From assembly GCF_018780625.1 (NCBI RefSeq), contig NZ_JADMJK010000005.1, positions 1 to 63,525 of the forward strand: a stretch of 63,525 bases of DNA, given 5' to 3'. The notes under the pieces are model-generated. The model saw only the letters and a program-made list of their open reading frames with translations. It was not told the DNA's origin and did not search any database. A program made the position numbers and the translations under genes. Source of the stretch: Polaromonas sp. (GTDB lineage: Bacteria > Pseudomonadota > Gammaproteobacteria > Burkholderiales > Burkholderiaceae_C). Of this stretch, positions 27,233-35,761 are shown piece after piece; the stretch's first letter is position 1; every line of letters starts with the position of its first letter.

Positions 27233-27409
27233 ATGGTAGTGGCCCGTGTCCTTATCCTGCTCCTTCTCCTGAGTGCGGCCCTGTCCTTCGTGTTGTATGC
27301 GGTCACGGGCCAAGCGCGCTTCAAGCGCGTTGGCCTGAACATTCTCAGGGGGACGATGGTCGCCGGATTTGTATTTTTTGCGGTGCTGATCGCGCAGCAC
27401 CTGGCCTGA
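27233..27409 (+). CDS. Small membrane protein, 58 residues
   Basis: An ATG-to-TGA frame 21 bp after lpxC, on the same strand. It encodes an N-terminal hydrophobic helix (VLILLLLLSAALSFVLYAV), a short basic loop (GQARFKRVG) and a second helix (GTMVAGFVFFAVLIAQHL). The two-helix hairpin with positive loop residues is far from what a random GC-rich frame would give. I do not recognise the family. It ends 12 bp before the convergent 3' end of ruvC, so it occupies the whole gap. The position suggests co-expression with lpxC. Confidence 0.68.
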   Translation: MVVARVLILLLLLSAALSFVLYAVTGQARFKRVGLNILRGTMVAGFVFFAVLIAQHLA

Positions 27410-27421
27410 AGCGACCTGGCG

Positions 27422-27970
27422 TCAGTAGTGGCGGCCCGCCTTGTAGGACGCACTGGAATTTGGCTTTAATGCGGTGGCGGCCGCCAAAATAGCCGCTGAA
27501 CGCCCGACATGGGCGTGGGTAATGGCCAGCCCCAAGGCATCGGCAGCATCTTTTCCCGGCAGCGACGGCAACTTCAACAGGCGCATGACCATCTCCTGCA
27601 CCTCCGCTTTGCCCGCCTTGCCATAGCCTGCCACGGCTTTTTTCATTTGCAGCGCGGTGTATTCGGCCACCCGCAAATCGCTGGATACCAGCCCGGTGAT
27701 GCAGGCGCCGCGCGCCTGGCCCAGCAGCAGCGTGGCCTGCGGGTTGACGTTCACGAAGACAATTTCCACCGACGCAACGTCGGGCTGGTAGCGCTGCACC
27801 ACCTCCCGCACACCGTCAAACAGCACCTTCAGACGGGCAGGTAAATCGCTGCGTGCCAGGTGGGTGGTCTTGATGGTGCCGCTGGCCACGTAGTTCAGTT
27901 GTGCGCCCTCGACATCGATGACGCCAAAGCCGGCAATCTGCAGGCCGGGATCGATTCCTAAAATACGCAT
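27422..27970 (-). CDS. ruvC: Crossover junction endodeoxyribonuclease RuvC
   Basis: A Holliday-junction resolvase of 182 residues. Four acidic catalytic positions are visible: Asp 7 in [14 protein letters not shown], Glu in [12 protein letters not shown] (~70), and Asp/Asp in [16 protein letters not shown] (~140). The region [19 protein letters not shown] (~110-128) is the conserved DNA-binding part. The ATG cannot move because the family starts MRILGID. No Shine-Dalgarno sequence precedes it; the DNA directly upstream is a dispersed repeat copy (27973-28033). ruvA and ruvB are not in the window. Confidence 0.95.
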   Translation of the reverse strand: MRILGIDPGLQIAGFGVIDVEGAQLNYVASGTIKTTHLARSDLPARLKVLFDGVREVVQRYQPDVASVEIVFVNVNPQATLLLGQARGACITGLVSSDLRVAEYTALQMKKAVAGYGKAGKAEVQEMVMRLLKLPSLPGKDAADALGLAITHAHVGRSAAILAAATALKPNSSASYKAGRHY

Positions 27971-27972
27971 TT

Positions 27973-28033
27973 GCTATACATTTTGTAGCGTTTGGTCAGC
28001 GCTCTTATTCGGCTTCAGGCCAAAAATGTTCAC
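27973..28033 (+). repeat. Dispersed hairpin repeat, copy 4 (ruvC leader)
   Basis: It begins GCTATACATTTTGTAGCG, contains a GGTCAGCGCTC segment and ends TTCAGGCCAAAAATGTTCAC. It has the GCTA..TAGC arm and the AGGCC plus T/A-run box of the family. It starts 3 bp from the ruvC start codon and fills most of the 92-bp ruvC-mtgA gap. Confidence 0.65.
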
Positions 28034-28062
28034 AATGACGGTTTGCGTCGAGGGCGCCATCC

Positions 28063-28809
28063 TCATGGCAGTTCCACGCCGCCCATGCGCGCCACGATCG
28101 TGCTGGCGCGTGAGGCGAGGTAGCCAGACTGGGGCCGGGTTTCAAAGTATTTCGGCCGCGGCAGCATCACCGCCAGGCGTGCCGCTTCATAGGCGCTCAA
28201 TTGGGAGGCGGGCTTGCGGAAGTAACGCTGGGCCGCAGCCTCCGCACCAAAAACGCCTTCTCCCCACTCCACGTTGTTCAGATAGATTTCCAGAATGCGC
28301 TGCTTGCTCAGCAGGGCTTCGAGCAGCAGCGACAGCACCAATTCCTGGCCCTTGCGGAGCAGCGTGCGTTCGCCCGACAGGAAGAGGTTCTTGGCCAGTT
28401 GCTGCGTGATGGTCGAGCCGCCGATGATTTTGGGCGGTTTCAGGTTCAGCGTGGAAGACCTGGCACCCGCCCGGCTGGCTGATTGGGCAGCGCGCTCCTC
28501 GGCTTTGGAATTTTTTTCCCAGGCCTTCTCCAGCGCCACCATGTCCACGCCCTCGTGTTCTATGAAACTTGCGTCTTCGGAGGCGATGACCGCGCGTTTC
28601 AGGTGGCTGGACAAGCCTGCATAAGGCACCCACTGCTGGCGCCATTGCAGGGTGCCCTTGTTCATGGCGATGAGGTAGGCCTCCGAGCGCTGAAAGGCCG
28701 TGGACTCGGGATCGAGGACGGCCATCATGGCGATGCGCGCGACAAAATAAAGCTGCAAGGCCAGCGCCGCCAGCAGCACCAGGCCAAGCCACTTGAGCGC
28801 CGCTTTCAT
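28063..28809 (-). CDS. mtgA: Monofunctional biosynthetic peptidoglycan transglycosylase
   Basis: A GT51 glycosyltransferase that polymerises lipid II. It has 248 residues with one N-terminal membrane anchor (WLGLVLLAALALQLYFVARI, ~7-26). GT51 motifs: EDASFIEHEGVD (catalytic Glu), GGSTITQQLAKNLFLS, RKGQELVLSLLLE and ILEIYLNNVEWGEGVFGAE. No transpeptidase domain follows, which separates it from class A PBPs. The ATG at 28809 overlaps the aroE stop (ATGA). Confidence 0.94.
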   Translation of the reverse strand: MKAALKWLGLVLLAALALQLYFVARIAMMAVLDPESTAFQRSEAYLIAMNKGTLQWRQQWVPYAGLSSHLKRAVIASEDASFIEHEGVDMVALEKAWEKNSKAEERAAQSASRAGARSSTLNLKPPKIIGGSTITQQLAKNLFLSGERTLLRKGQELVLSLLLEALLSKQRILEIYLNNVEWGEGVFGAEAAAQRYFRKPASQLSAYEAARLAVMLPRPKYFETRPQSGYLASRASTIVARMGGVELP

Positions 28810-29681
28810 CCCAGCAGTACCCGCATTTCCTGCAGCACCTGCGCGGAAGGTGGGCGCACCTTGCGCCACAAGGCAAACGATTCCGCAGCCTGTTCCACCA
28901 GCATGCCCAAGCCGTCACGCGGCGTGGCGCCGTGCGCGCGGGCCCAGGTCATGAAGCCCGCCGCAGCCGGGCCGTACATCATGTCGTAGGCCAGTGCGCC
29001 AGGCTTCAGGACGCGGCCGCCAACCGGCACGCCAGCACCCGCCAGACTGCTCGCGCTGGCATTGATGACAACATCAAAAGAGCCCTCCAGTCCTTGTATA
29101 TCCTGCGTCATCAGCTCTGTTTTTTGTAGCGATCTTTGCAGCGACGGGTGCGACTGGTGGAATTGCGCCAGCGCATCGGCCCGGGCCCTGGTGCGGTTGA
29201 CCAGCACCAGCCGGCGCGGCCCGGCCGCCAGCAAAGGACCCAGCACGCCCGCCCCCGCGCCACCCGCCCCTATGAGCAGCACGTCACGCCCTGCGAGTTC
29301 GACGCCTGCGTTGTTCTGGATGTCATTGACCAGTCCCACGCCATCGGTGTTGTCGGCGTGGATGGCGCTGCCGTCGAGCACGAGCGTGTTGGCCGCCTGT
29401 GCCAGCTGCGCCCGGTCGGTGTGCGTGCTGGCCGCCTGGAAAGCTTCAAATTTGAAAGGCACTGTGACGTTGCAGCCGCGCGCGCCGCTACGCACCAACT
29501 GCGCCAGCGTGGCTGAAAAGCCATCAAGCGGCGTGAGCATGCGCTCGTAGCAAAGGGATTGACCCGTCAGCTCGGCAAAGCGTGCGTGAATCAGCGGTGA
29601 TTTGCTGTGGGCGATCGGGTTGCCCAGTACGTAATACTTGTCCATGACGGCGGTTTGGGCTGGTTTGAAATGGTGACTCAT
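28806..29681 (-). CDS. aroE: Shikimate dehydrogenase (NADP+)
   Basis: Reduces 3-dehydroshikimate to shikimate. It has 291 residues. Shikimate-site motifs are GNPIAHSKSPLIHARF and GCNVTVPFKFEAF (catalytic Lys); NTDGVGLVNDI and the NADP loop LLIGAGGAGAGVLGPLL follow. C-terminal markers include AYDMMYGPAAAGFM and GLGMLVEQAAESFALW. A dispersed repeat (29071-29130) encodes about 20 residues (LQKTELMTQDIQGLEGS region) in the NADP-domain loop before FDVVINASAS. The first ATG (29681) is used; an ATG 12 codons later is an alternative, and neither has a clear ribosome-binding site. Confidence 0.94.
   Translation of the reverse strand: MSHHFKPAQTAVMDKYYVLGNPIAHSKSPLIHARFAELTGQSLCYERMLTPLDGFSATLAQLVRSGARGCNVTVPFKFEAFQAASTHTDRAQLAQAANTLVLDGSAIHADNTDGVGLVNDIQNNAGVELAGRDVLLIGAGGAGAGVLGPLLAAGPRRLVLVNRTRARADALAQFHQSHPSLQRSLQKTELMTQDIQGLEGSFDVVINASASSLAGAGVPVGGRVLKPGALAYDMMYGPAAAGFMTWARAHGATPRDGLGMLVEQAAESFALWRKVRPPSAQVLQEMRVLLG
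29071..29130 (-). repeat. Dispersed hairpin repeat, copy 5 (inside aroE)
   Basis: On the minus strand: GCTACAAAAAACAGAGCTGA, then GACGCAGGATATACAAGG, then CTGGAGGGCTCTTTTGATGT. It aligns along its length with the dapF copy (AGCTGATxG, GG.C.GGAGG, CTTTTGA). The element is read in frame in its own sense. Confidence 0.65.
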
Positions 29682-29714
29682 GACGGGAATAGTGGGGTGG
29701 CGCCCGGCCCGTGC

Positions 29715-30572
29715 TCAGCGGGCGGTGAGCGTTGTTTCGAGGGCGTCGTCGCGCGTGAATTTGAACCGCGACACCACCACAATCTGGTCCGCCTTGCGGC
29801 GCATGGCATCGCTGAATCGGCCAAATGGACCTGTTCCGCGAACGATGTTTTGCGCCCGCCGGTCCAGCGTCAGGTTGCCCGAGGTTTCGACCACTTCGGT
29901 GTCCAGGATGCGGCCATCAAAATTGACCGTCACGACCATGGTCAGCGCGCCATACAGTTTTTTACCGGCCTGCTCGGGGAAATTGACGGTGCCTTTGTCT
30001 TCAATCTTGCGCCGCAGCTCTTCGTAGTACACCGCATAGACCTCTTCGCGCGTGGCCGGGCTGATGTAGCGTTTTTTGGGTCGCGCATTTTCTTCGTTGA
30101 TGCGTTTTTCTATCTCGGCCAGAATCTTGATCAGCTGCTGCCGCCTTTGTTCACGCTCGGCCTGCGCCGGATTGTTGGCGGGCTGCGTCAGGTCCGGCGG
30201 CGGCATCGACGCCAGCTGCTTTTTAATATGCGCCAGTAACTGGGTTTGCTGTGCCTGCAGCGACTCCACCTTGCGCTCGGCATCTTCGGCTGCATCGCCC
30301 AGTTCCATCAGGGCGGAGGGCGGCAGCGGAGAGGTGGCGCGGCCTGCTTCAAGCTCGCCGCCGCCGGCCAGCGAGGCCTGGGCAATGGCTTTGGCAAAGT
30401 CCGGCTTTTCATTGGACTTGGCGTTGACCAGAATGACTTCCAGCGGCGTGTCCTGAAAGACGCGGTTAAAGCGTTCCGGGTCGACAAAGCGCACGGTCAG
30501 CAGCACCGCATGCAAGGCAACCGAGACGCCCAGGGCAATTTGCAGTGTGTTTGGTGACTTCACAGCGGGCAA
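29715..30572 (-). CDS. TonB-family energy transducer-like protein
   Basis: A 285-residue protein with an N-terminal membrane anchor (LQIALGVSVALHAVLLTVRF, ~10-29, including the Ser/His pair SVALHA typical of TonB), a central coiled-coil/low-complexity region (DAAEDAERKVESLQAQQTQL) and a C-terminal TonB-like domain (PATREEVYAVYYEELRRKIE, LTMVVTVNFDGRILDTEVV). The known role of such domains is transfer of energy to outer-membrane receptors. No exbB, exbD or receptor gene is adjacent, and the linker is not the classical Pro-rich one. It lies 33 bp upstream of aroE, within a minus-strand operon. Confidence 0.8.
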   Translation of the reverse strand: MPAVKSPNTLQIALGVSVALHAVLLTVRFVDPERFNRVFQDTPLEVILVNAKSNEKPDFAKAIAQASLAGGGELEAGRATSPLPPSALMELGDAAEDAERKVESLQAQQTQLLAHIKKQLASMPPPDLTQPANNPAQAEREQRRQQLIKILAEIEKRINEENARPKKRYISPATREEVYAVYYEELRRKIEDKGTVNFPEQAGKKLYGALTMVVTVNFDGRILDTEVVETSGNLTLDRRAQNIVRGTGPFGRFSDAMRRKADQIVVVSRFKFTRDDALETTLTAR

Positions 30573-30594
30573 TTATCCGGTCTGTTGCGGCTTT

Positions 30595-32667
30595 TTAAGC
30601 GACGGCGACGGGCTCGCTCGCCGAATTTGCATCCCCGGACGGCTCGTTGAGGTCCACGGCAATCGAGATCGGGCCGGCCGCCATTTCGGACTCGCCATCA
30701 TCCTCCTCAGCCTGCACCGCCGCGTCATCGTCGGGCGCGGTGTCCAGCCGCTCGATCACGGTGCCCGAGATGTCCAGCGTGATTTCGTCGATCGCCCCGA
30801 GCTTGACGCGCACCCGCGCGCCGCGCGGCAGGCCCTGCGCCCCCAGCGCCGACAACACCAGCGGCAACTCGTCGGCCCGCACCAGGTTGTCCTTGAAGGC
30901 GGTGGCGGTCAGCTCGGTAATGGCGTTTTGCTGCAGGTACTTGAGCGTCCAGTAGCGCTCTATGCCGGCCTGAAAGCCGTTGTAGGCGCTGTAGGCGGCA
31001 TCAAAGCAGGAAATGATCGAAAAAAGCTCGGCATCCTTGGGCTTGAAGGGGGCGGCCAGCGCGGCGGTGCGGCCATGCCGCACGCAGGCAATGATCTGCC
31101 ACTGGTTCACCATGTCGGTGTAGCGGCGCAGCGGCGAGGTGCTCCAGGCGTAGCTGGGCACGCCCAGGCCCGCATGTGGCAGCGCCTTGGTGCCCATGCG
31201 CACTTTCACGCCAGGCGCCATGCTGGCCTGGCTGCGGTAGATGCCGGGCACGCCGTGCTCGGCCAGCCACTGGCCCCAGGTGCAGTTGGCCAGAATCATG
31301 GCTTCGGCCACGATCAGGTCCAGCGGCGCGCCGCGCTGGCGAATGCTGATGCTGACCGTCTCGTCGCCCTGCGGCTCCTGGCCGGTCGGGTTGTCGAGCT
31401 TGAAGTTGTAGTCCGGCCGGTTGAAGTTCTCGGGCTTGCCGCGCACCACTTCGCGCTGGCCCTTGAGGTGTCTGGCCAGCCGGTGCAGAAAGGTCAGCTC
31501 AAGCCCCCACGGCACGTCGGCCCGCGGCGCCGTCTGGGCAGCTTCAAAAAACGCTTCGGTGAAGGTGCTGTCGAGCTGGTCGTGACGCAGGTTGCTGGCA
31601 ATCGGCACCAGTTCCAGCCGTGTCACGCGGCTGGTGATCTCCAGCGTGGTTTCATCGAGCGTGAGGTAGAGCGACAGGGAAGGGCAGTTGCGGCCTTCCT
31701 GCAGGGTGTAGCGCTGCACGATGTCGTCGGGCAGCATGGTCAGCTTGTAGCCCGGCATGTAGACCGTGGACAGCCGCGCCCGGCCCACGGCATCGATCGG
31801 GCTGCCCGGCAACACCGCCAAACCAGGCGCGGCAATGTGAATGCCCAGCGTAATCGTGCCGCTGCCCAGTCCCTGCACCGACAGCGCATCGTCGATTTCG
31901 GTGGTGGCGGAGTCGTCGATGGAGAACGCACGCACCTCGGCCAGCGGCAATTCGTCCAGCACCGGCGGCGCCTGCAGCGTCGGAAAGCCCGTGCCTTTGG
32001 GGAAGTTCTCAAACAGGAAGCGCTTCCAGTGAAACTGGTGCGCCGACGAAATGGCGCCGGCTTTTTGCAGCAACTCCAGCGGCGCGGTGTGCGTGGCGCG
32101 CGAGGCCTCGACCACGGCCTTGTATTCGGGGCTGTTCTTGTCGGGCTTGAACAGGATTTTGTAGAGCTGCTCGCGCAGTGGTGCCGGGCATTGGCCCTGG
32201 CCCAGTTCCTCGGCCCAGGCGGTGATTTGCGCCGTGACCTGTTTTTTCTTTTCAATGGCGGCCAGCGCCTGCTGCAGTATCTCGGCCGGTGCCTTGCGGA
32301 ACCGGCCCTTGCCGGCCCGGCGGAAATAGTGCGGCGAGTCGTACAGCCTGAACAGCGCTGCGGCCTGCTGTTCGAGCGAGGCCGGCTTGGAGGCGTCGGC
32401 GCTGAAGTAGTCGCGCGCCAGGTCGGCAAAGCTGAACTCTTCTTCGCTGGCAAATTCCCAGGCCAGCTCCAGTTCAATGTCTTCACTCAGTTTTTGCGCG
32501 GCGGCCACAAATTCGGCGGGCGCGGGCTTTTCAAACTTCAGCAGCGCGTTGCTGGCTTTCACCTTGACGCGCTTGCCCGAGTCGAGCTCCACCTGCAGCG
32601 AGGCATCGGTTTCCGACAAAATTCGTCCGGCCAAAAACTTGCCGGTTTCTTCAAACAATACAAACAT
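30595..32667 (-). CDS. RNase II/R-family exoribonuclease
   Basis: A 3'-5' exoribonuclease of the RNB family with 690 residues, close to RNase II (644) in size. Residues ~1-60 resemble a small beta-barrel (FVLFEETGKFLAGRILSETD). The RNB catalytic domain (~240-560) has AFSIDDSATTEIDDALSV with the metal-binding aspartates, IHIAAPGLAV, and YAWSTSPLRRYTDMVNQWQI. A C-terminal S1-like barrel (RGARVRVKLGAIDEITLDIS) ends in an acidic tail. The ATG at 32667 gives the family start; an in-frame opening 26 codons upstream overlaps nothing conserved. Co-directional with yqiA (28 bp upstream) and the TonB-like gene (22 bp downstream). Confidence 0.9.
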   Translation of the reverse strand: MFVLFEETGKFLAGRILSETDASLQVELDSGKRVKVKASNALLKFEKPAPAEFVAAAQKLSEDIELELAWEFASEEEFSFADLARDYFSADASKPASLEQQAAALFRLYDSPHYFRRAGKGRFRKAPAEILQQALAAIEKKKQVTAQITAWAEELGQGQCPAPLREQLYKILFKPDKNSPEYKAVVEASRATHTAPLELLQKAGAISSAHQFHWKRFLFENFPKGTGFPTLQAPPVLDELPLAEVRAFSIDDSATTEIDDALSVQGLGSGTITLGIHIAAPGLAVLPGSPIDAVGRARLSTVYMPGYKLTMLPDDIVQRYTLQEGRNCPSLSLYLTLDETTLEITSRVTRLELVPIASNLRHDQLDSTFTEAFFEAAQTAPRADVPWGLELTFLHRLARHLKGQREVVRGKPENFNRPDYNFKLDNPTGQEPQGDETVSISIRQRGAPLDLIVAEAMILANCTWGQWLAEHGVPGIYRSQASMAPGVKVRMGTKALPHAGLGVPSYAWSTSPLRRYTDMVNQWQIIACVRHGRTAALAAPFKPKDAELFSIISCFDAAYSAYNGFQAGIERYWTLKYLQQNAITELTATAFKDNLVRADELPLVLSALGAQGLPRGARVRVKLGAIDEITLDISGTVIERLDTAPDDDAAVQAEEDDGESEMAAGPISIAVDLNEPSGDANSASEPVAVA

Positions 32668-32695
32668 GGGCCGGATTGTCCCACGGGCAGGTGCG

Positions 32696-33283
32696 CTAGC
32701 GGGCCAGATCAAGAAAAGCCAGCACCTCGTCAAGGTGCGCGTCAAAGTCGCTCAGCGCGTGGTCGCCGCCTTCCAGCAGTTTGAGGTGCGCGCCCGCGTA
32801 GCGGCCCGTCATCTCGCGCCAGTCCAGCACCTCGTCGCCCTTGGCGATCACGGCCAGGTAGCGCTGCGGCTCGGTCAAAGGCCCGGCGCCCTGCGCCTGC
32901 AGTTCACCGATGAACTCGGGCTTGAAAAAGAAACGCTCGGCCGGGTCGTGCCAGCTGGTCTGCTCGCCGATGTACTTCGCCAGGTCGCGCGCCGGATCGA
33001 CCGCCGGGTTCAGCAGCACGGCTGGGCAGCCCGTGTTCTCAGCCACCCGGGTGGCATAAAACCCGCCCAGCGACGAGCCGACCACTGCCATCGCATCACG
33101 CGGCCAGTCGGCAATGCCCTGCATCACCAGGTCCATGGCGCCCTGCGGCGAGGGCGGCAGCTGCGGGCACCACCAGACGACGCCCGGATGCTGTGCCTGT
33201 ACCCGGGTGGCGACCTGACGCGCCTTCATCGACTGTGGCGAGGAACGGAAACCGTGGAGATAGAGCAGGTGGGTGGTGGTCAT
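32696..33283 (-). CDS. YqiA-type alpha/beta hydrolase
   Basis: An esterase-like protein of 195 residues. It shows HLLYLHGFRSSPQSMKA at the start, the nucleophile elbow AVVGSSLGGFYAT (GxSxG), a later Asp in VIAKGDEVLDW and the catalytic His in GGDHALSDF. These fit the UPF0227/YqiA family, whose E. coli member has esterase activity; the natural substrate is unknown. The ATG at 33283 is favoured over the 33361 opening, which would run through the terminator and lacks homology. First gene of the minus-strand yqiA-rnb-tonB-aroE-mtgA-ruvC run. Confidence 0.87.
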   Translation of the reverse strand: MTTTHLLYLHGFRSSPQSMKARQVATRVQAQHPGVVWWCPQLPPSPQGAMDLVMQGIADWPRDAMAVVGSSLGGFYATRVAENTGCPAVLLNPAVDPARDLAKYIGEQTSWHDPAERFFFKPEFIGELQAQGAGPLTEPQRYLAVIAKGDEVLDWREMTGRYAGAHLKLLEGGDHALSDFDAHLDEVLAFLDLAR

Positions 33284-33313
33284 GGCGCCATCATATGAAT
33301 AAAGCGCGGGCGT

Positions 33314-33332
33314 AAAAAAGCCCCGCCGGGGC
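33314..33332 (-). terminator. Intrinsic terminator after the lipoprotein gene
   Basis: On the minus strand GCCCCGGCGGGGC is followed by TTTTTT. It lies 48 bp beyond the stop of the lipoprotein gene and just upstream of yqiA, separating the two units. Confidence 0.85.
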
Positions 33333-33379
33333 GAGGCTTGGGTGGATCCAGACGAGCGCATGCTCGTCCTGGTGGGGCT

Positions 33380-35761
33380 TTAGCGCCGGGAACCCGTGAA
33401 ACTTCCCGTCGTTGACGGCGTTGTCGATGTATCGGTGTAGGTACCGCTTGCGGCACCCGTCAGAAAGTTGAATGCGCCGCTGGCCGTACCCGTCGCATCT
33501 GAATACGTGAAAGCGCCAGTCGCTAGATCCGTAAACGTGAGGCTGCAGGCTTTGTTGGTACTCACACCGCTCGAGAGGTTGATGTCAGTGCAATTGGTAC
33601 TGCCGTCGTTGAGGATGCGCATGATGCTTGGCTCCAGAGGTGCAGCCGCCACAGACAACTCCCATTCACCTGTATAAGAGGTTCTCGTCAAGGCCAAAGG
33701 TGTGTCCGGGTTGACGGTGGTTAACCCCAGTTTTCCAAACAGGGCGTTGGTCGCTTTCAGATTCAGCCGCGCACTGTTGGCCACGCTCTGCTTGTTCTGA
33801 TAGCCGAAATAAATTCGGCCGGCACGTTCTACGAAAATCCGTGTAGAGGACAATGCCGCGGCTTGGGATGGCAGGCCGTTCAGCGTCATGACGCGGGCAT
33901 CGCCCAGCGCCGCGATGCTGTAGGAACCTGTACCGATTGCGGTGCAGTTGCGGGTCGAGCCATTGTTGAACCGCTCTTTGCACGCGTAGTACGTGACTGG
34001 ATTCGTGCCTGTGCCCTTGAACGCTATGCGAATTTTGGTGTTACCGCTGTAATAACCTGGGGCTGTGCCGGTACCGACTGGCGCTGTCCCGAGGACACCA
34101 ATGTTCACAGTGCTGTTGCCCCAACCTTCACTGGGTAGGTCGGGGCTGACGTAGGTTGCGCCGCCGTATTGAAAGCTGTTGGTCTCATAGACGCATGGCG
34201 TGCCCGGATTGGCCTTGATGAAACCTTCCAGCGTGGTGCTGTTCGCGCCGTTGCCTGCATATTCGGCTGAGTTACAGCCCACTCCGGATGCCTGCGTGCT
34301 GGCAGTACCGCCGGCAGAGACCTCCGTGCTGTACTGCTTCACCAGATTGCCGATGCCCGGGTAGTAGGTGAAGGCTGCAGTCAATGGGGTTGCTGACTGG
34401 TAATGCAGCGAAGAACCTGTTGGGAAGGTCGTGCTGCCCAGCACCGAGGTCAAGGTGGCGGCTGTGTTGTCACCAATGGATAGATTGGTATAACCCGCCG
34501 TGCGAACGTCGGTGATGACGCTCGCCATTGTTTTGCCGCCTATGTCGAACGTGGCGCGATTGCTCGTGCCGGTCTCAAAGTTGTCGCAGGTGTTGTAGGT
34601 GGAGTTGCCCTGCGCATTGCGCGCGGTATTTTTATCTTCCGAGTTCAAAGCGCATCCAACCCATGACGAGCCATTGAAGTGAAGGTCAGCCTGGCGATTG
34701 GGGCTGCCACCTATGGATGTCCAGGCTGCAATGTGGCCAGAATTGCTGCTGTAGCGCCTTTGTACGCTACGCGTGAAGCCGGAAGAATCTGGCGTTGCCT
34801 GTGCGGCTGTTTGAACATTGATCCTGCTGGACCAGTTTGCGGAGTTGGAGTAGTTCAACAGTCGCAAGTTTCCGCCCGCTGTCGGCGTTTCGGCGACCAC
34901 GGGGCTTGTCGATGCAGTCTGGTTGTTGATCGCCACCAATGTCGCAACCGCGCTGGCCGTCAGCCCGGTATCCGGACTGGCAACCAGTGCGTTGGCTTGG
35001 GCCAGCAAGGCCGTTTCTTTTGCGGCTGGCGTGGCGGCGGCCAGTACGCTGGGGTCGGCCAGCGCCGTCACTAGCGCGGGCAAAATTTCAAGCAGCTTGT
35101 TCTGAATCAGCTTGTTCAGGTCGGCTTGGGTAATCACCGTGCCATCGATGGCGCTGGTGCCCAAGGCGCCCGCCAGAGCCGTGGACTGCTGCTGGGTGGT
35201 CACGACCACCATGCGGGCGACCGTGCCGGCGATCTGGCTGTTGGTCGTGGTGCCTTTGGTGAAGTCTTCAAACAGCGAAATGTTGAGGCCCGTTTGCGCT
35301 TTGACCGAGGCTTCAGCCTGGGCGCTGGTGGCTCCGGTGGTGGCGACCAGGGTTTGAACCAGTGTGGTCAGCGGGCTCACTACCGCAGATTTGTCCGCCG
35401 GGGCCTGCATGGTGAACGCCGTCTTGACGGGACCGTGGTCGGCATCGACCGCATCTATGCCTACAACGGCCACGATTGGGTATTTGCCGATATCTGCAGC
35501 AGGAACGTTAAGCACAACCGAACCGTCAGCCTTGGTGATGGCAAAGGTTTCACCCGCTTCGCACTGGCCATTGGTGTTGGCGTCAACGCACACCTTGGCA
35601 TTGCCAATGGCCCCGTCAATCACGGTGATGGGCACGGCGGTGGTTGCAGCAGGTGCAGCAGGTGTAGCCGCTGTGGTTCCACTGCCGCCTCCACAGCCCG
35701 CCAATGCCAGCAGCGCTGCGCTGGCCAGCGCCAGCGCCAGGTTTTTTGGTTTGAGGTGCAT
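33380..35761 (-). CDS. Large secreted lipoprotein of unknown function
   Basis: A 793-residue protein with a lipoprotein signal peptide: basic MHLKPK, hydrophobic NLALALASAALLALAG and the lipobox LAGC with Cys near residue 23, followed by Gly/Ser/Thr/Ala-rich sequence. The next segment (ITVIDGAIGNAKVCVDANTN, GQCEAGETFAITKADGSVVL) is the kind of repeated beta domain found at the start of many Gram-negative surface lipoproteins. The middle and C-terminal parts are Thr/Ser/Gly/Asn-rich with scattered Cys (SWVGCALNSEDKN, YYACKERFNNGS) and end in repeated beta-rich TFTDLATGAFTYSDATG. AAGGGA lies 6 bp before the ATG. I cannot name a family. It is divergent from a two-component system across 230 bp. 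Confidence 0.82.
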   Translation of the reverse strand: MHLKPKNLALALASAALLALAGCGGGSGTTAATPAAPAATTAVPITVIDGAIGNAKVCVDANTNGQCEAGETFAITKADGSVVLNVPAADIGKYPIVAVVGIDAVDADHGPVKTAFTMQAPADKSAVVSPLTTLVQTLVATTGATSAQAEASVKAQTGLNISLFEDFTKGTTTNSQIAGTVARMVVVTTQQQSTALAGALGTSAIDGTVITQADLNKLIQNKLLEILPALVTALADPSVLAAATPAAKETALLAQANALVASPDTGLTASAVATLVAINNQTASTSPVVAETPTAGGNLRLLNYSNSANWSSRINVQTAAQATPDSSGFTRSVQRRYSSNSGHIAAWTSIGGSPNRQADLHFNGSSWVGCALNSEDKNTARNAQGNSTYNTCDNFETGTSNRATFDIGGKTMASVITDVRTAGYTNLSIGDNTAATLTSVLGSTTFPTGSSLHYQSATPLTAAFTYYPGIGNLVKQYSTEVSAGGTASTQASGVGCNSAEYAGNGANSTTLEGFIKANPGTPCVYETNSFQYGGATYVSPDLPSEGWGNSTVNIGVLGTAPVGTGTAPGYYSGNTKIRIAFKGTGTNPVTYYACKERFNNGSTRNCTAIGTGSYSIAALGDARVMTLNGLPSQAAALSSTRIFVERAGRIYFGYQNKQSVANSARLNLKATNALFGKLGLTTVNPDTPLALTRTSYTGEWELSVAAAPLEPSIMRILNDGSTNCTDINLSSGVSTNKACSLTFTDLATGAFTYSDATGTASGAFNFLTGAASGTYTDTSTTPSTTGSFTGSRR

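Noticed and set aside
30547..32784. A 745-codon open frame on the plus strand
   Set aside because: It lies wholly antisense to the RNase II-family gene, which has clear catalytic motifs. The predicted protein is Gly/Arg/His/Gln-rich with no domain, as expected from the codon bias of the opposite strand in GC-rich DNA.
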